The translations under genes and the position numbers were made by a program. Below, piece by piece: positions 19,732 through 28,504 of a stretch of DNA of 64,000 nt. The notes beneath the pieces are model-generated. The model was not told where the DNA came from. It saw only the letters and a program-made list of their open reading frames with translations, and searched no databases. This DNA is from JBGAJN01 sp044224905 (GTDB lineage: Bacteria; Verrucomicrobiota; Verrucomicrobiia; Limisphaerales; JBGAJN01), in NCBI GenBank assembly GCA_044224905.1, contig JBGAJN010000003.1, positions 620,001 through 684,000 of the forward strand, given 5' to 3'. The number at the start of each line of letters is the position of its first letter. Position 1 is the first letter of the stretch.

Positions 19732-20337
19732 ATGTTCACTGGCATTGTTGAAGAAACTGGCACCATCGACCGCATTCATCCGACCGCCAAGGCGATCGAA
19801 CTGACCGTGCGGGTCAGGGTGTGCGGACGCGGGCTGCGCCTCGGGGATAGTCTTGCAGTGAATGGTTGCTGTCTGACGGTTGTATCTATCAAGCCATCTG
19901 GCTCCAGCAAACTCGTCCGTTTGGATTTGCTACGTGAAACGTGGCAACGCACCAATATTCAGTTCGCCAAGGTTGGAGCCGCAGTCAATCTCGAGCGTTC
20001 GTTGCGCGCGGACTCACGACTCGGCGGTCACTTTGTCACGGGGCACATTGACGGCACGGGGAAGATTGCGCGCTGGGAAAAATCAGGAGCGGATTGGTTG
20101 CTGGAAGTCGCCGCACCCAAAGAGGTGACCCGCTATGCTATTTTCAAGGGATCTATCGCCGTCGATGGAATTAGCCTCACCGTCGCGGGGGTCACGAAAA
20201 ACAGGATTCGCATCTGGATTATTCCACACACGTATGCGGTTACGGCATTGCGGGAGCGCGTCGTGGGCGATACGGTCAATCTCGAAGCCGACATGCTTGG
20301 AAAATACGTCGAGCAATTCGTTGCCCGGCGAAAGTAG
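19732..20337 (+). CDS. ribE: Riboflavin synthase alpha chain RibE
   Basis: 201 residues with the signature start MFTGIVEETG. The two repeated lumazine-binding barrels are visible. The first has LAVNGCCLTVV and the second has GHFVTGHIDGTGKIARWEK and GSIAVDGISLTVAGV. The enzyme dismutates two molecules of 6,7-dimethyl-8-ribityllumazine to riboflavin. It directly follows ribD; ribAB and ribH are not in the window. It is convergent with the Nudix gene, with 50 bases between ends. Confidence 0.97.
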   Translation: MFTGIVEETGTIDRIHPTAKAIELTVRVRVCGRGLRLGDSLAVNGCCLTVVSIKPSGSSKLVRLDLLRETWQRTNIQFAKVGAAVNLERSLRADSRLGGHFVTGHIDGTGKIARWEKSGADWLLEVAAPKEVTRYAIFKGSIAVDGISLTVAGVTKNRIRIWIIPHTYAVTALRERVVGDTVNLEADMLGKYVEQFVARRK

Positions 20338-20387
20338 CGGTAGCCCTCGTCCTTCTCGCAACGAAGCAATCAAGCGTCCCAAACAGA

Positions 20388-20912
20388 CTAGGCCCGTCGC
20401 TGTTCTAGCCACAAAGCGAGCGCTGCTCGCATTGACGGGAACGCGATTTCCTCCATCGCCACCGCGTCCGGTTGAAGCCAAATCAAGCCCGCTACATCGT
20501 CCAGCGCTCGTGCGTTCTCGGGCGTCAGCGCGCGGGCCACAAAAAACAAATCCAACACCGGGTACGCGACGTCCTTGTAAACGTAGCGGTTCATATGGGA
20601 GCAAAGATATCGAACGTCCGCGACTTCGAGGCCGACTTCCTCGCGAATTTCGCGACGCATTCCCTGTTCTGCCGTCTCGCCGATATCGACGAATCCGCCC
20701 GGCGGCGCCAGTTTGCCTTTCGCAGGTTCTTTCGCGCGGCGAATGAACAAGACGCAGCCGTCGTCGCGCTCAATGAATGTGGCCGTCCCTATCGCCGAGC
20801 TGAAATGGAGGGTGAATCCGCACTCTGCGCAGACGAACACCAAGCCCTCAGGAGCATTGATCTGCTTGGCGCCGCAACGCGGACAGTGATGAAAGAAGGA
20901 TGATGGCTTCAT
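20388..20912 (-). CDS. Nudix hydrolase with N-terminal zinc ribbon
   Basis: 174 residues. The N-terminus carries a four-cysteine zinc ribbon (CPRCG at about 11-15, CAEC at about 29-32). The Nudix box follows: GGFVDIGETAEQGMRREIREEVGLEV, matching G-x5-E-x7-R-E-x-x-E-E-x-G. This layout recalls NADH-pyrophosphatase-like and other zinc-ribbon Nudix proteins that clean up nucleotide derivatives, but the NudC-specific signature is not seen. An ATG at 20912 is preferred to the TTG one codon upstream. It is the last of three minus-strand genes (RR-phosphatase, Gfo/Idh/MocA, Nudix). Confidence 0.88.
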   Translation of the reverse strand: MKPSSFFHHCPRCGAKQINAPEGLVFVCAECGFTLHFSSAIGTATFIERDDGCVLFIRRAKEPAKGKLAPPGGFVDIGETAEQGMRREIREEVGLEVADVRYLCSHMNRYVYKDVAYPVLDLFFVARALTPENARALDDVAGLIWLQPDAVAMEEIAFPSMRAALALWLEQRRA

Positions 20913-20964
20913 CAATAGAGAATGAGCAGACGATCTGATTCCATCTTTGACGCAACGCGGCTTC

Positions 20965-22143
20965 CTACCAGACCGGCACCCACTTCCGCGCTTTGCTGCT
21001 TTTCAAGATGGCTTCGCACAACCGCACCTCGTGGTGCCCGTCTTCCGCGGTGGCGAAAAGGATCGGGGTCTTGCGACCGCTCGCAATGTGTTGGTAGACG
21101 GCTCGGTAGTGCATTTTGTGGCTGTCCGGAAAGCCCTCCGGGTGACCGCCGGGATAATCGGTGAAGCCAGCAATGTCCTCGCTGAAACCTGCAGTGGCCC
21201 GTTGTAGAATTTGGTTCGGTTCATCGCGACGTCCCACGACGATTTCGTTCGGCTGCTGCAGATCCCAGCGGACACTTCCCTTCGTTCCGTAGATGCCGAG
21301 GTAGAGGCTGCATTTCCAACCGGCGGCAACCTGTGAAATCAAAGCGTTGGCATGGGTGCCGTTCACGAAACCGTGTTTTGCCGCGCCAAACTTTAGCAGC
21401 AAACTGCCAAAATCCTCCGTATCCACCGAGTAGGGCAGCATCGTCTTCGGATCAACCTTCGCGAACGTCTTTACCTCGCCGCGCGGTCGGTAGCGGGTTT
21501 TGTGAAACGTTTCCAAATGCGCGTACACCGCCGTCGCGCGCGCCCCCAGAATAAACGAGACGGCATCAATCCAATGCGTACCGATATCGCCGACCGCTCG
21601 GAGTTTGCCGCCCCCACTGGCCAACAATCGCCAATTATAGTCCGTCGGTTGCAGTAGCCAGTCCTGGAAGAAATGGCCTTGCACGTGCATGATTTGACCA
21701 AGTTCGCCCCGCGCCACCATCGCGCGCATTTGCAGCACTGCGGGAAAGAAACGGCACATGTAATTCACCGCGAAGATGGGCGATCCCTTCTTCTTCACCG
21801 CGCTGACAATCTTCTTGGTTTCACTCACCGCCATGCCGAGCGGCTTTTCACAGACGACGTGTTTGCCGGCCGCGAGCGCGCCCAGCGATTGTTCGACATG
21901 CACCTTGTTCGGCGACGTGATGTGGACAACGTCAATATTCGACGACCGAAACATCGCGCGGTAATCGTAATCGCCATAAACCTCGGGAATGCCCCACTTC
22001 TCCGCGCAGGCCCGGGCAGAATTGGTGGAACCACAGATCGCCGTGACCTGCACCCCTATTCTTTTGAGTGCCTCTATGTGAACCGGGCCAATGAATCCGG
22101 TGCCGATGACGCCAGCACGAAACTGATGAAGCGGTTTGTTCAT
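20965..22143 (-). CDS. Gfo/Idh/MocA-family NAD(P)-dependent oxidoreductase
   Basis: 392 residues, without a signal peptide, so cytoplasmic. The NAD(P) fold is at the N-terminus (AGVIGTGFIGPVHIEALKRIG). The family motif EKPLGMAVSETKKI follows, then the alpha/beta substrate domain with GDIGTHWIDAVSFI. Members oxidise or reduce sugars and inositols. The ATG at 22143 was preferred to the upstream in-frame start at 22233 because MNKPLHQFRAGVIGTG is the natural N-terminus. It lies 52 bases from the Nudix gene. Substrate unknown. Confidence 0.93.
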   Translation of the reverse strand: MNKPLHQFRAGVIGTGFIGPVHIEALKRIGVQVTAICGSTNSARACAEKWGIPEVYGDYDYRAMFRSSNIDVVHITSPNKVHVEQSLGALAAGKHVVCEKPLGMAVSETKKIVSAVKKKGSPIFAVNYMCRFFPAVLQMRAMVARGELGQIMHVQGHFFQDWLLQPTDYNWRLLASGGGKLRAVGDIGTHWIDAVSFILGARATAVYAHLETFHKTRYRPRGEVKTFAKVDPKTMLPYSVDTEDFGSLLLKFGAAKHGFVNGTHANALISQVAAGWKCSLYLGIYGTKGSVRWDLQQPNEIVVGRRDEPNQILQRATAGFSEDIAGFTDYPGGHPEGFPDSHKMHYRAVYQHIASGRKTPILFATAEDGHHEVRLCEAILKSSKARKWVPVW

Positions 22144-22229
22144 ACGATGAAATAATTCTGATCGCCGCGTGGCGGGCTGCCCAACCGCGCGCTTCGCTCT
22201 GGCGATCTCCTGGCACCCATGCTGCAGGG

Positions 22230-23759
22230 TCAATTCACCTTCGCGATCACCACCGTGAGATCATCCTGTTGCTCGTTACTGCCGGTGAATTCCTCCAGCG
22301 CCACAAACAGATGATTGATAATTTCACTCGCGGGTTTGTCGCGATGAATACGAATGTTCTCGAGCACTCGCTCGACGCCGAAGAATTCTTCCGCCGGATT
22401 CATCGCCTCTTCCAAACCATCGGTCAGAAATACCGCGATGTCGCCCGCGACCAACTGAAAAACTTCCTGGCAGCGATATTGGTTCTCCGCCTGAAGTCCG
22501 AGCGGAATGCCACCGCGTTTCATTTGCGCGCGGATCGCGCCGTCGGCTCCGATCAAAAAACCAGTCGAATGGCCGGCGTTCGCAAACGCCAGCGTGCGCT
22601 GCGCCGGATCGATCTTGCCGAGAATCAACGTCACGTAGTGTTCGTAATCGACATCGCTCGCCAACACGCGATTGGCGCGAGTCAGGATCTCTCCCACGTC
22701 GTCGCGGTTCAACCCCAGCAACCGCAAGTAAGCGCGCGCCTCCGCCATCAGCAACGCCGGACCGATTCCATGACCCGTCACGTCGCCCACGACAATCCCA
22801 AGACAACCGCCCTGCATCGTCAGGTAATCAAAATAATCGCCGCCGGTTTCCTCCGCCGGCCGCGTCGCTCCGGCAATGTCAAATCCCACGACGTGGGGAG
22901 ACTCTTTCGGGAACAGTCGTTGTTGAATCTCGCGCGCCACGCGGAACTGTTCCTGATTCGCGCGCAATTCTTCTTCGGCTTTCTTACGCTCGGTAATATC
23001 GCGAATGAAACCGACGAGCCACTGTTTGCCCTGTAGTTCCATCGCATTGAACGAAAGGCCGAGAATCGCCTCGCTCTTGTCCGCGCGATGACACGTCCCT
23101 TCGATCGCGCGATTCTCCGCGCGGATGAATTCGCGGATCAGGTCCAGAGTCAGCGGCACGGTGTCGCGGCCGACGACGATCCGCATATCGAACATCTGCA
23201 CCGGTTGCCCGATGACCGTCGCCGCCGGATAACCGAAAACCTTTTCCACCGCGGGATTGGCGAAGTTGATCCGCCCCTGATCGTCCATCAGCAAGACTGC
23301 GTCCGTCGCCGTCTCCCACAATTGCCGGTAGCGCAATTCACTTTCACGCAACGAAGCCTCGGCCTGACGGCGCGCGCGACGCACTTCCGCTTCGCGCAAC
23401 TCGCGCTCCACCGCCGGGGCGAGACGCGCGAGCGCTCCCTTCATCAAATAATCGTGCGCGCCCGCCTTCATCGACGCGACGGCGATGTCTTCACCGATGC
23501 CGCCGGAAACGATGATGAACGGAATATCGAGCCCGCTCTGTTGCAGCAGCGCGAGCGCCTCGGGTGCGTTGAATTGCGGGAGGTTGTAGTCGGCGAGAAT
23601 GATCTGCCAATTCCCGGCCGCCAGCGCGTCTTTCATCTGCTCCGCCGTCTCCACACGGACGAAGGTGGCGTCGTAGCCCGCCTTGCGCAGCAAGCCGACC
23701 ATGATCCGGGCGTCGAACTCGGAATCTTCTACAATCAAAACTCGCAACGGCGTGCTCAT
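22230..23759 (-). CDS. Response regulator with PAS and PP2C/SpoIIE phosphatase output
   Basis: 509 residues in three parts. An N-terminal receiver has the acidic pair at EDSEFD and phosphoacceptor Asp57 in ILADYNLPQ. A PAS domain (about residues 140-265; YRQLWETATDAVLLMDDQGRI to GFIRDITERKKAEEE) follows. The C-terminal SpoIIE-type PP2C phosphatase (about residues 290-509) has metal-binding EETGGDYFDY, VVGDVTGHGIGPAL, LTDGLEEAMN and QQDDLTVV. Such proteins usually dephosphorylate an anti-sigma-factor antagonist in a partner-switching pathway. No histidine kinase, STAS or anti-sigma gene is adjacent, so partners must be elsewhere. Start is ATG at 23759. Confidence 0.95.
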   Translation of the reverse strand: MSTPLRVLIVEDSEFDARIMVGLLRKAGYDATFVRVETAEQMKDALAAGNWQIILADYNLPQFNAPEALALLQQSGLDIPFIIVSGGIGEDIAVASMKAGAHDYLMKGALARLAPAVERELREAEVRRARRQAEASLRESELRYRQLWETATDAVLLMDDQGRINFANPAVEKVFGYPAATVIGQPVQMFDMRIVVGRDTVPLTLDLIREFIRAENRAIEGTCHRADKSEAILGLSFNAMELQGKQWLVGFIRDITERKKAEEELRANQEQFRVAREIQQRLFPKESPHVVGFDIAGATRPAEETGGDYFDYLTMQGGCLGIVVGDVTGHGIGPALLMAEARAYLRLLGLNRDDVGEILTRANRVLASDVDYEHYVTLILGKIDPAQRTLAFANAGHSTGFLIGADGAIRAQMKRGGIPLGLQAENQYRCQEVFQLVAGDIAVFLTDGLEEAMNPAEEFFGVERVLENIRIHRDKPASEIINHLFVALEEFTGSNEQQDDLTVVIAKVN

Positions 23760-23883
23760 CACAACAATGCGGGCAGACTGCTACCTCCGCCGCGGCAACT
23801 CAAGCAAATGCGCGCCCTCAAACTTCCGCGACCTTGACGCCGCGCCGCCTTTGTCGTGTATTCTCCCCAGACCCAATCGCACC

Positions 23884-24792
23884 ATGAAAACTCCCCTCTC
23901 CCGCCGCCAGGCACTGCGCCTGACCGCTTCCGCCGCGTTACTCACCAGCACCGCCGGCGCACTCACTCAACGTCTCCGCGCCGCCGACGCTGCCAGCGGG
24001 ATGAAAGGCCGCGTCCACCACTCCGTTTGCAAATGGTGCTATCCGAAAATCTCGCTCGACGACTTGTGCGTCGCGGGAAAAGAGATAGGACTCCAATCCA
24101 TCGAACTCCTCGACCCAAAAGATTTCGCGACCATGAAGAAGCACAAGATGCATTGTGCGATGGTCAGCTATCCGAGCATTGAAGGACCGGGCAAAGTGAA
24201 GTTGGGCGGCATTCCGAAAGCCTTTAACCGCCTCGAACATCACGACAAACTCATCGAAGCCTACGAACCGCTTATCAAAGAATCCGCCGCCGCCGGATTT
24301 TTCAACGTGATCTGCTTCTCGGGAAATCGCGACGGCCTCGATGACGAACAAGGCATCAAGAATTGCGCGATCGGATTGAAGCGCCTCATTCCGCTCGCGG
24401 AGAAACACAAGGTGACGCTCTGCATGGAACTCCTCAACAGCCGCGTGAACCACAAAGATTATCAGTGCGACAAATCCGCCTGGGGCGTGGAACTCTGCAA
24501 AGCCATCGGCTCCGAACATTTCAAGCTCCTCTACGATATTTACCACATGCAGATCATGGAGGGCGACGTGATCGCGACGATCAAGCGCGATCATCAATAC
24601 TTCGCGCACTATCACACCGGCGGCGTCCCCGGCCGGCACGAGATCGACGAGACGCAGGAACTGAATTACCCCGCGATCATGAAAGCGATCGTTGAGACGG
24701 GATTCAAAGGCCACGTCGCGCAGGAATTCATCCCTGCGCGGAAAGATGTTTTGGCGTCGCTGAAACAGGGCGTGAACATTTGTGATGTGTGA
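23884..24792 (+). CDS. Tat-exported TIM-barrel sugar isomerase/epimerase (hydroxypyruvate isomerase-like)
   Basis: 302 residues. The N-terminus has a Tat-type twin-arginine motif (SRRQALRLTASAALL) with cleavage after LRAADA. The mature part is an AP-endonuclease-2/xylose-isomerase-like TIM barrel. Conserved metal-site segments are SIELLDP, CMELLNSRVNH, LLYDIYHMQIMEGDVI, HYHTGGVPGRHEIDETQELNY and AQEFIPARKD. The last of these is the hydroxypyruvate-isomerase-like ending. It has a close paralogue at 25208-26089. Exported relatives are frequent in PVC genomes but the substrate is unknown. It is divergent from the RR-phosphatase gene. Confidence 0.92.
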   Translation: MKTPLSRRQALRLTASAALLTSTAGALTQRLRAADAASGMKGRVHHSVCKWCYPKISLDDLCVAGKEIGLQSIELLDPKDFATMKKHKMHCAMVSYPSIEGPGKVKLGGIPKAFNRLEHHDKLIEAYEPLIKESAAAGFFNVICFSGNRDGLDDEQGIKNCAIGLKRLIPLAEKHKVTLCMELLNSRVNHKDYQCDKSAWGVELCKAIGSEHFKLLYDIYHMQIMEGDVIATIKRDHQYFAHYHTGGVPGRHEIDETQELNYPAIMKAIVETGFKGHVAQEFIPARKDVLASLKQGVNICDV

Positions 24793-24825
24793 GGATGCCT
24801 GACCACATCGGCTGCCAACCCTTTA

Positions 24826-25188
24826 ATGTCCGCTGACGAGATTAACCCAAAGCAAGAGCACCGCTCATTCAGGCTTACTTTAGGACGGGCTCTTTCAGTC
24901 CGCGAACGAATCGCTCGCGATGCGATCATCATCTACTTTTTCATCCTGCTGGCCGCGTGTTTCATGCTGTGTAGCTGTCCGGGGTTATACGCGTTGATGA
25001 CCGTCCCAGCCACTGTTGCTATTATTCTTGGTTCGCGATTTCAACGCATCGTTTCCGTATGTTTATTAATCGCGGCAATTGGCGGATTCTTTATTCAGTT
25101 GGAGCAAGAACAACAGCAGAAGCAGCGGATGAACGAGCGCATCAGGCACATCAAAGAACTCAAAAAGCAAAGCGGTCAAAATCAATAA
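24826..25188 (+). CDS. Small membrane protein, uncharacterised
   Basis: 120 residues, not recognised. Hydrophobic stretches at about residues 33-54 (IIIYFFILLAACFML), 56-70 and 74-90 suggest two or three membrane helices. The tail is polar, Gln/Lys/Arg-rich and likely a short helix (QLEQEQQQKQRMNERIRHIKEL). It sits between two paralogous Tat isomerase genes on the same strand, 33 bases after the first and 19 before the second. It is less GC-rich than its neighbours. It may have been inserted between a duplicated pair. Confidence 0.65.
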   Translation: MSADEINPKQEHRSFRLTLGRALSVRERIARDAIIIYFFILLAACFMLCSCPGLYALMTVPATVAIILGSRFQRIVSVCLLIAAIGGFFIQLEQEQQQKQRMNERIRHIKELKKQSGQNQ

Positions 25189-25207
25189 CACCTCCATTTT
25201 TCGATCC

Positions 25208-26089
25208 ATGAACTCCAAACCCCTCTCCCGCCGTTCCGCCCTGAAAACCGCCGCGCTCACCGCCGCCGCAGCGACCTTCTCCATTCCATCAAAAGCCGCC
25301 GCGCCTGCCAAAGTCGTTGCCAACGGCCGCATCACCCAGTCCGTCGTGCCGTGGTGTTTCAAACCCATGCCGCCGGAGGAATTGATCGATCATTCCCAGA
25401 AGCTCGGCCTCACCTCCGTGGAGTTGATCGATCCGAAGTATTGGCCCGAGTTGAAAAAGCGCGGGATGACCTGCGCCATTGCGGGCAGCCACGGGTTCGC
25501 CAAAGGCTTCGCCAATCTCGACCAGCACGACGAATGCGTGAAGCTGCTCACCGAGCGCATCGAACTCTGCGCGCAGTACGGCATCAAACGCATCATCACC
25601 TTCTCCGGATTCAAAGGCACGAACACCGATGAATCCGCGCGACGCAACTTCATCGCCGGCCTCAAAAAAGTTCTCCCCATCGCCGAGAAACACAAAGTTG
25701 TGCTCTGCCCGGAAATGCTCAACACCAAGGTCGCCGTGGAAATGAAAGGTCACCCCGGCTACTGGTTCAACAACATGGACGTCGCCATCGACATCCTGAA
25801 GGAGATCGGGTCGGAGCATTGCAAAGTCCTCTTCGACATCTACCACGTGCAGATCATGCACGGCGACGTCATCGCGCGGATCAAGCAATACGCGCCCTAC
25901 ATCGGCCACGTGCACACCGCGGGAAATCCCGGCCGCAACGAAATCGACGACACGCAGGAAATCAATTATCCACCGATCATGAAGGCGTTGCTCGAAGTGA
26001 AATACACCGGCTTCGTCGGCCAGGAATTCATTCCCCTACGCGACAAGGTCACGTCCCTCGCGGAAGCCATTAAGCTCTGCGACGTGTAA
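25208..26089 (+). CDS. Tat-exported TIM-barrel sugar isomerase/epimerase (hydroxypyruvate isomerase-like), second copy
   Basis: 293 residues. It has a Tat-like signal (LSRRSALKTAALTAAAATF) and an Ala-X-Ala cleavage site. The TIM barrel matches the 23884 gene motif for motif: SVELIDPKYWPELKKRGM, LCPEMLNTKV, VLFDIYHVQIMHGDVIARIK, HVHTAGNPGRNEIDDTQEINYP and GQEFIPLRD. The shared pattern, gene order and strand indicate duplication followed by divergence. The two copies may act on different released sugars or may be redundant. Cellular location is inferred from the signal peptide. Confidence 0.92.
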   Translation: MNSKPLSRRSALKTAALTAAAATFSIPSKAAAPAKVVANGRITQSVVPWCFKPMPPEELIDHSQKLGLTSVELIDPKYWPELKKRGMTCAIAGSHGFAKGFANLDQHDECVKLLTERIELCAQYGIKRIITFSGFKGTNTDESARRNFIAGLKKVLPIAEKHKVVLCPEMLNTKVAVEMKGHPGYWFNNMDVAIDILKEIGSEHCKVLFDIYHVQIMHGDVIARIKQYAPYIGHVHTAGNPGRNEIDDTQEINYPPIMKALLEVKYTGFVGQEFIPLRDKVTSLAEAIKLCDV

Positions 26090-26113
26090 AACTTTTCCAA
26101 ACCCGGAGCCCCC

Positions 26114-26848
26114 ATGGAAGCAGTGACTCTCAAGTGCCCCATGTGCGGTGCCTCGTGTTCCACGCAGGCGAACTGTTGCGACCATTGCAATTCCCGTCTC
26201 GCCACCGTGTCCTGCCCGTCGTGCTTCGGGCTGATGTTTGTCGGTGCGCAGTTTTGCTCCCACTGCGGCGCGCACGCTGACCGCTCCGCCAATCGGGAAC
26301 GTTCCCGAGCCTTGCCTTGCCCGCGCTGCAGCGACAATTTGGAAACCGTCACCCTCGGAGAAACGCAACTCCTTGAGTGCCCGCGTTGCGCCGGCATCTG
26401 GGCCGAGGCGGCCACGCTCGAACAAATCTGCCTCCAACGCGAAAAACAATCCGTCGTCCTCGGCATGGCCACCGCCACGCCGCCACCGGAACCGGGCACC
26501 GTGCCCACGGAGATCCGCTACGTCCCCTGCCCGCAGTGCGCGCAGTTGATGAACCGCGTGCAGTTCGCCCGCTGCTCGCAAGTCATCGTCGACGTCTGCA
26601 AACCGCACGGCACATGGTTCGACCGCAACGAACTCCGGCGCATCGTGGAATTCATCCGCGGCGGAGGCATGGAAAAAGCCCGCACCCGCGAGATCGAGGA
26701 ATTGGAAGCGCGCCGCCGTCAGGCCGCCGCCGCGCAATCCGTTAGCACCGGCGATCCCTTCATCTCATATAACGTGCCGAACAGCTTCGACGTCTTCGAC
26801 GCGATTGAGGCCGCTGCCGATGTCGTGTCCGTTTTGTTGCGACCCTAG
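26114..26848 (+). CDS. Multi-zinc-ribbon protein with TFIIB-type ribbon
   Basis: 244 residues with several CxxC pairs. An N-terminal double ribbon has CPMCG, CCDHC, CPSC and CSHCG in residues 9-55. A central ribbon CPRCSDNLE...LECPRCAGIWAEAATLEQI matches the zf-TFIIB pattern. A further CPQC...VCKPHGTWFDRNELRRI repeats that W-F/W-D/A-x-x-E-L style, so two zf-TFIIB units are likely. The C-terminal part is charged and helical. These proteins are widespread and uncharacterised; nucleic-acid or protein binding is a guess. It begins 24 bases after the isomerase gene. Confidence 0.85.
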   Translation: MEAVTLKCPMCGASCSTQANCCDHCNSRLATVSCPSCFGLMFVGAQFCSHCGAHADRSANRERSRALPCPRCSDNLETVTLGETQLLECPRCAGIWAEAATLEQICLQREKQSVVLGMATATPPPEPGTVPTEIRYVPCPQCAQLMNRVQFARCSQVIVDVCKPHGTWFDRNELRRIVEFIRGGGMEKARTREIEELEARRRQAAAAQSVSTGDPFISYNVPNSFDVFDAIEAAADVVSVLLRP

Positions 26849-27185
26849 AGAGAACCACCTTGCACGGCGTGCTACGCTCACACTTCAAAGTTCACGGCCT
26901 CATGTTAACGGCATGCGGAGGCGGGTGATCACTACGATCGTTGCCCGAATCCAAAATCACGATCTGTTCAACGCCTTGCAATTTGCCCGATCCGTGCAGA
27001 ATGCAATTGCAAATTGCAACCCAAGCGCAGCGATCCACACGAAGACTGGCTTTCTCAATTTTGCGACGCAAGTTATTTGCCAGCAATGTGGTAAACAAAA
27101 TTCGTTATAAATCTAACGCAGACAGAAAGATTCAAATCGGCACGGTTTTCGGGGTGGGAACGGAGTTTGCTTATCTGATTCCAAT
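26849..27185. other. AT-richer intergenic region with an inverted repeat
   Basis: About 337 bases with lower GC than the flanks and no gene I can support. The main structure is a perfect 11-bp inverted repeat, listed separately at 26976-27019. The frames that cross this region lack a recognisable start context or protein pattern. Confidence 0.4.
26976..27019. repeat. Perfect 11-bp inverted repeat
   Basis: TTGCAATTTGC (26976-26986) and GCAAATTGCAA (27009-27019) are exact reverse complements separated by 22 bases. No T-run follows, so a standard intrinsic terminator is unlikely. It could be an operator for a dimeric regulator or a folded RNA at the 3' end of the zinc-ribbon transcript. Confidence 0.6.
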
Positions 27186-27422
27186 ATGAACCCATTCCTT
27201 CTCATCGGCGGAGTCTGGGCTTTCTGCTCGCTCCTTTTCGTTGCGATGCTTTGCCTCGCGGCCCGACGCACTCCAGTGCTCGCGGACGCCACAGCGCAAG
27301 ACGAAGTCGCCACGGCATCGCAGGAGACGGGTATCCTCCTCTATCCATTGCACACGGCCATCCGGGAACCGTTTGGTTTCTGCCACAGCAACTGGAACGT
27401 GCGTCCGGAATTCTGCTGCTAA
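27186..27422 (+). CDS. Possible small single-pass membrane protein
   Basis: 78 residues beginning MNPFLLIGGVWAFCSLLF, with a single strong N-terminal hydrophobic helix (about residues 4-26) followed by a short polar domain ending PEFCC. No family is recognised. There is no obvious ribosome-binding site, but that is common here. The membrane helix and the lack of a better frame support it weakly. It may not be expressed. Confidence 0.4.
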   Translation: MNPFLLIGGVWAFCSLLFVAMLCLAARRTPVLADATAQDEVATASQETGILLYPLHTAIREPFGFCHSNWNVRPEFCC

Positions 27423-27515
27423 CTGCGGGCAGATCACGCCCTCCATCAGGCTCCTCTTCAGGTTATCTGCGCATTTGGCGCGGTATGCTGGCGGTTCCTC
27501 TTGCCAGCGTCCCTT

Positions 27516-28493
27516 TCAGGATTTCGCACCCAAGCCCAAGACTTCGCGGCAATAGGTAAGACTTTTCTCCAGTTCGGCAATTTGAAATTGCGGATCGGAT
27601 GGGTCTTTCTCGGGCGCGGTCCGGGCTCGGCCGCGTTGCGCGAACATTTGGAAGTGATGATAAACCGGGTCGGTAGTGTCCCAAGAATCGCGCCACGAGC
27701 GGTTACTCCGGTATGGGAGCGGAAATTGGCGGGCGGAAATCGTCTCGAGAAACACCGGCGTGCGCGGACACAATTCCGCATAGCGCGCAAAGTAGGGTTT
27801 CCATTCCACATCGCCGTCACCCATCGCGGTCCACTCATACATGGCACCATCGTCGGTTTGCCATACGGCAGAATCACGAATGCCGGAGCAGATAGCGTAA
27901 GGACCGAGGCGCTCCAGATTGTCCGCGGGTACTTCAAGAGCCCAGACGGCGTTGCCGGCGTCCATTGTGGCACCGACAAAATCCGCGCCGGCGCGCCGGA
28001 CTAAGCCGATGAGTTCATTGGCCTGCATGTCGCCCGCGTGATTCTCCACGGCAATCTTGACACCAGCATCCACCGCTGCCGAACGGACGTTGCGAAGCAC
28101 CGTTACGGTGTCGTCGATACGCGCCTGAATTCCGCCGGCGCGGAAACGGTCCTTCTGATTCCCCAAAACACAGCGCGCGACCGGGGAACCCAAGGCGCGC
28201 GCAATCCGGATGCACAGGCTTAGTTGTTCCTCCGCCGTACCGCGGCGTGCGTCGAAAATATTCGACGACGGACAGACGCTCAACGTGCCGGCGTAAAGCA
28301 GGATCCCGTGATCATCGGCGCGACATTTCAACTCACGCAGATGCGCATCTTCGAGACTCTCGTAGACTTCGAAATCGGAGAATAAAAGCGCGTCCAGTTG
28401 GAGCGAGGCGGCGTAGTCGATGAATTGCGCAGCCTTCCAACCACAGGAGCGAAGGGCGTAATTGTCGAAGCCGAGTTTAAGACGCGATGTCAT
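27516..28493 (-). CDS. TIM-barrel sugar phosphate isomerase/epimerase family protein (no signal peptide)
   Basis: 325 residues of the AP-endonuclease-2/xylose-isomerase-like fold. Conserved stretches are KLGFDNYALRS, IAVENHAGDMQANELIGLVRRAG, GATMDAGNAVWALE, WTAMGDGDVEWKPYF and a C-terminal GLGAKS. It begins directly with the barrel (MTSRLKLGFDNYALR), so unlike its neighbour it appears cytoplasmic. An in-frame ATG further upstream (28580) lies in a repeat element and was rejected. It is paralogous to the 28662 gene, which lies upstream on the same strand. Substrate unknown, probably a sugar or keto acid. Confidence 0.9.
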   Translation of the reverse strand: MTSRLKLGFDNYALRSCGWKAAQFIDYAASLQLDALLFSDFEVYESLEDAHLRELKCRADDHGILLYAGTLSVCPSSNIFDARRGTAEEQLSLCIRIARALGSPVARCVLGNQKDRFRAGGIQARIDDTVTVLRNVRSAAVDAGVKIAVENHAGDMQANELIGLVRRAGADFVGATMDAGNAVWALEVPADNLERLGPYAICSGIRDSAVWQTDDGAMYEWTAMGDGDVEWKPYFARYAELCPRTPVFLETISARQFPLPYRSNRSWRDSWDTTDPVYHHFQMFAQRGRARTAPEKDPSDPQFQIAELEKSLTYCREVLGLGAKS

Positions 28494-28504
28494 GGTGTTG
28501 CTTA

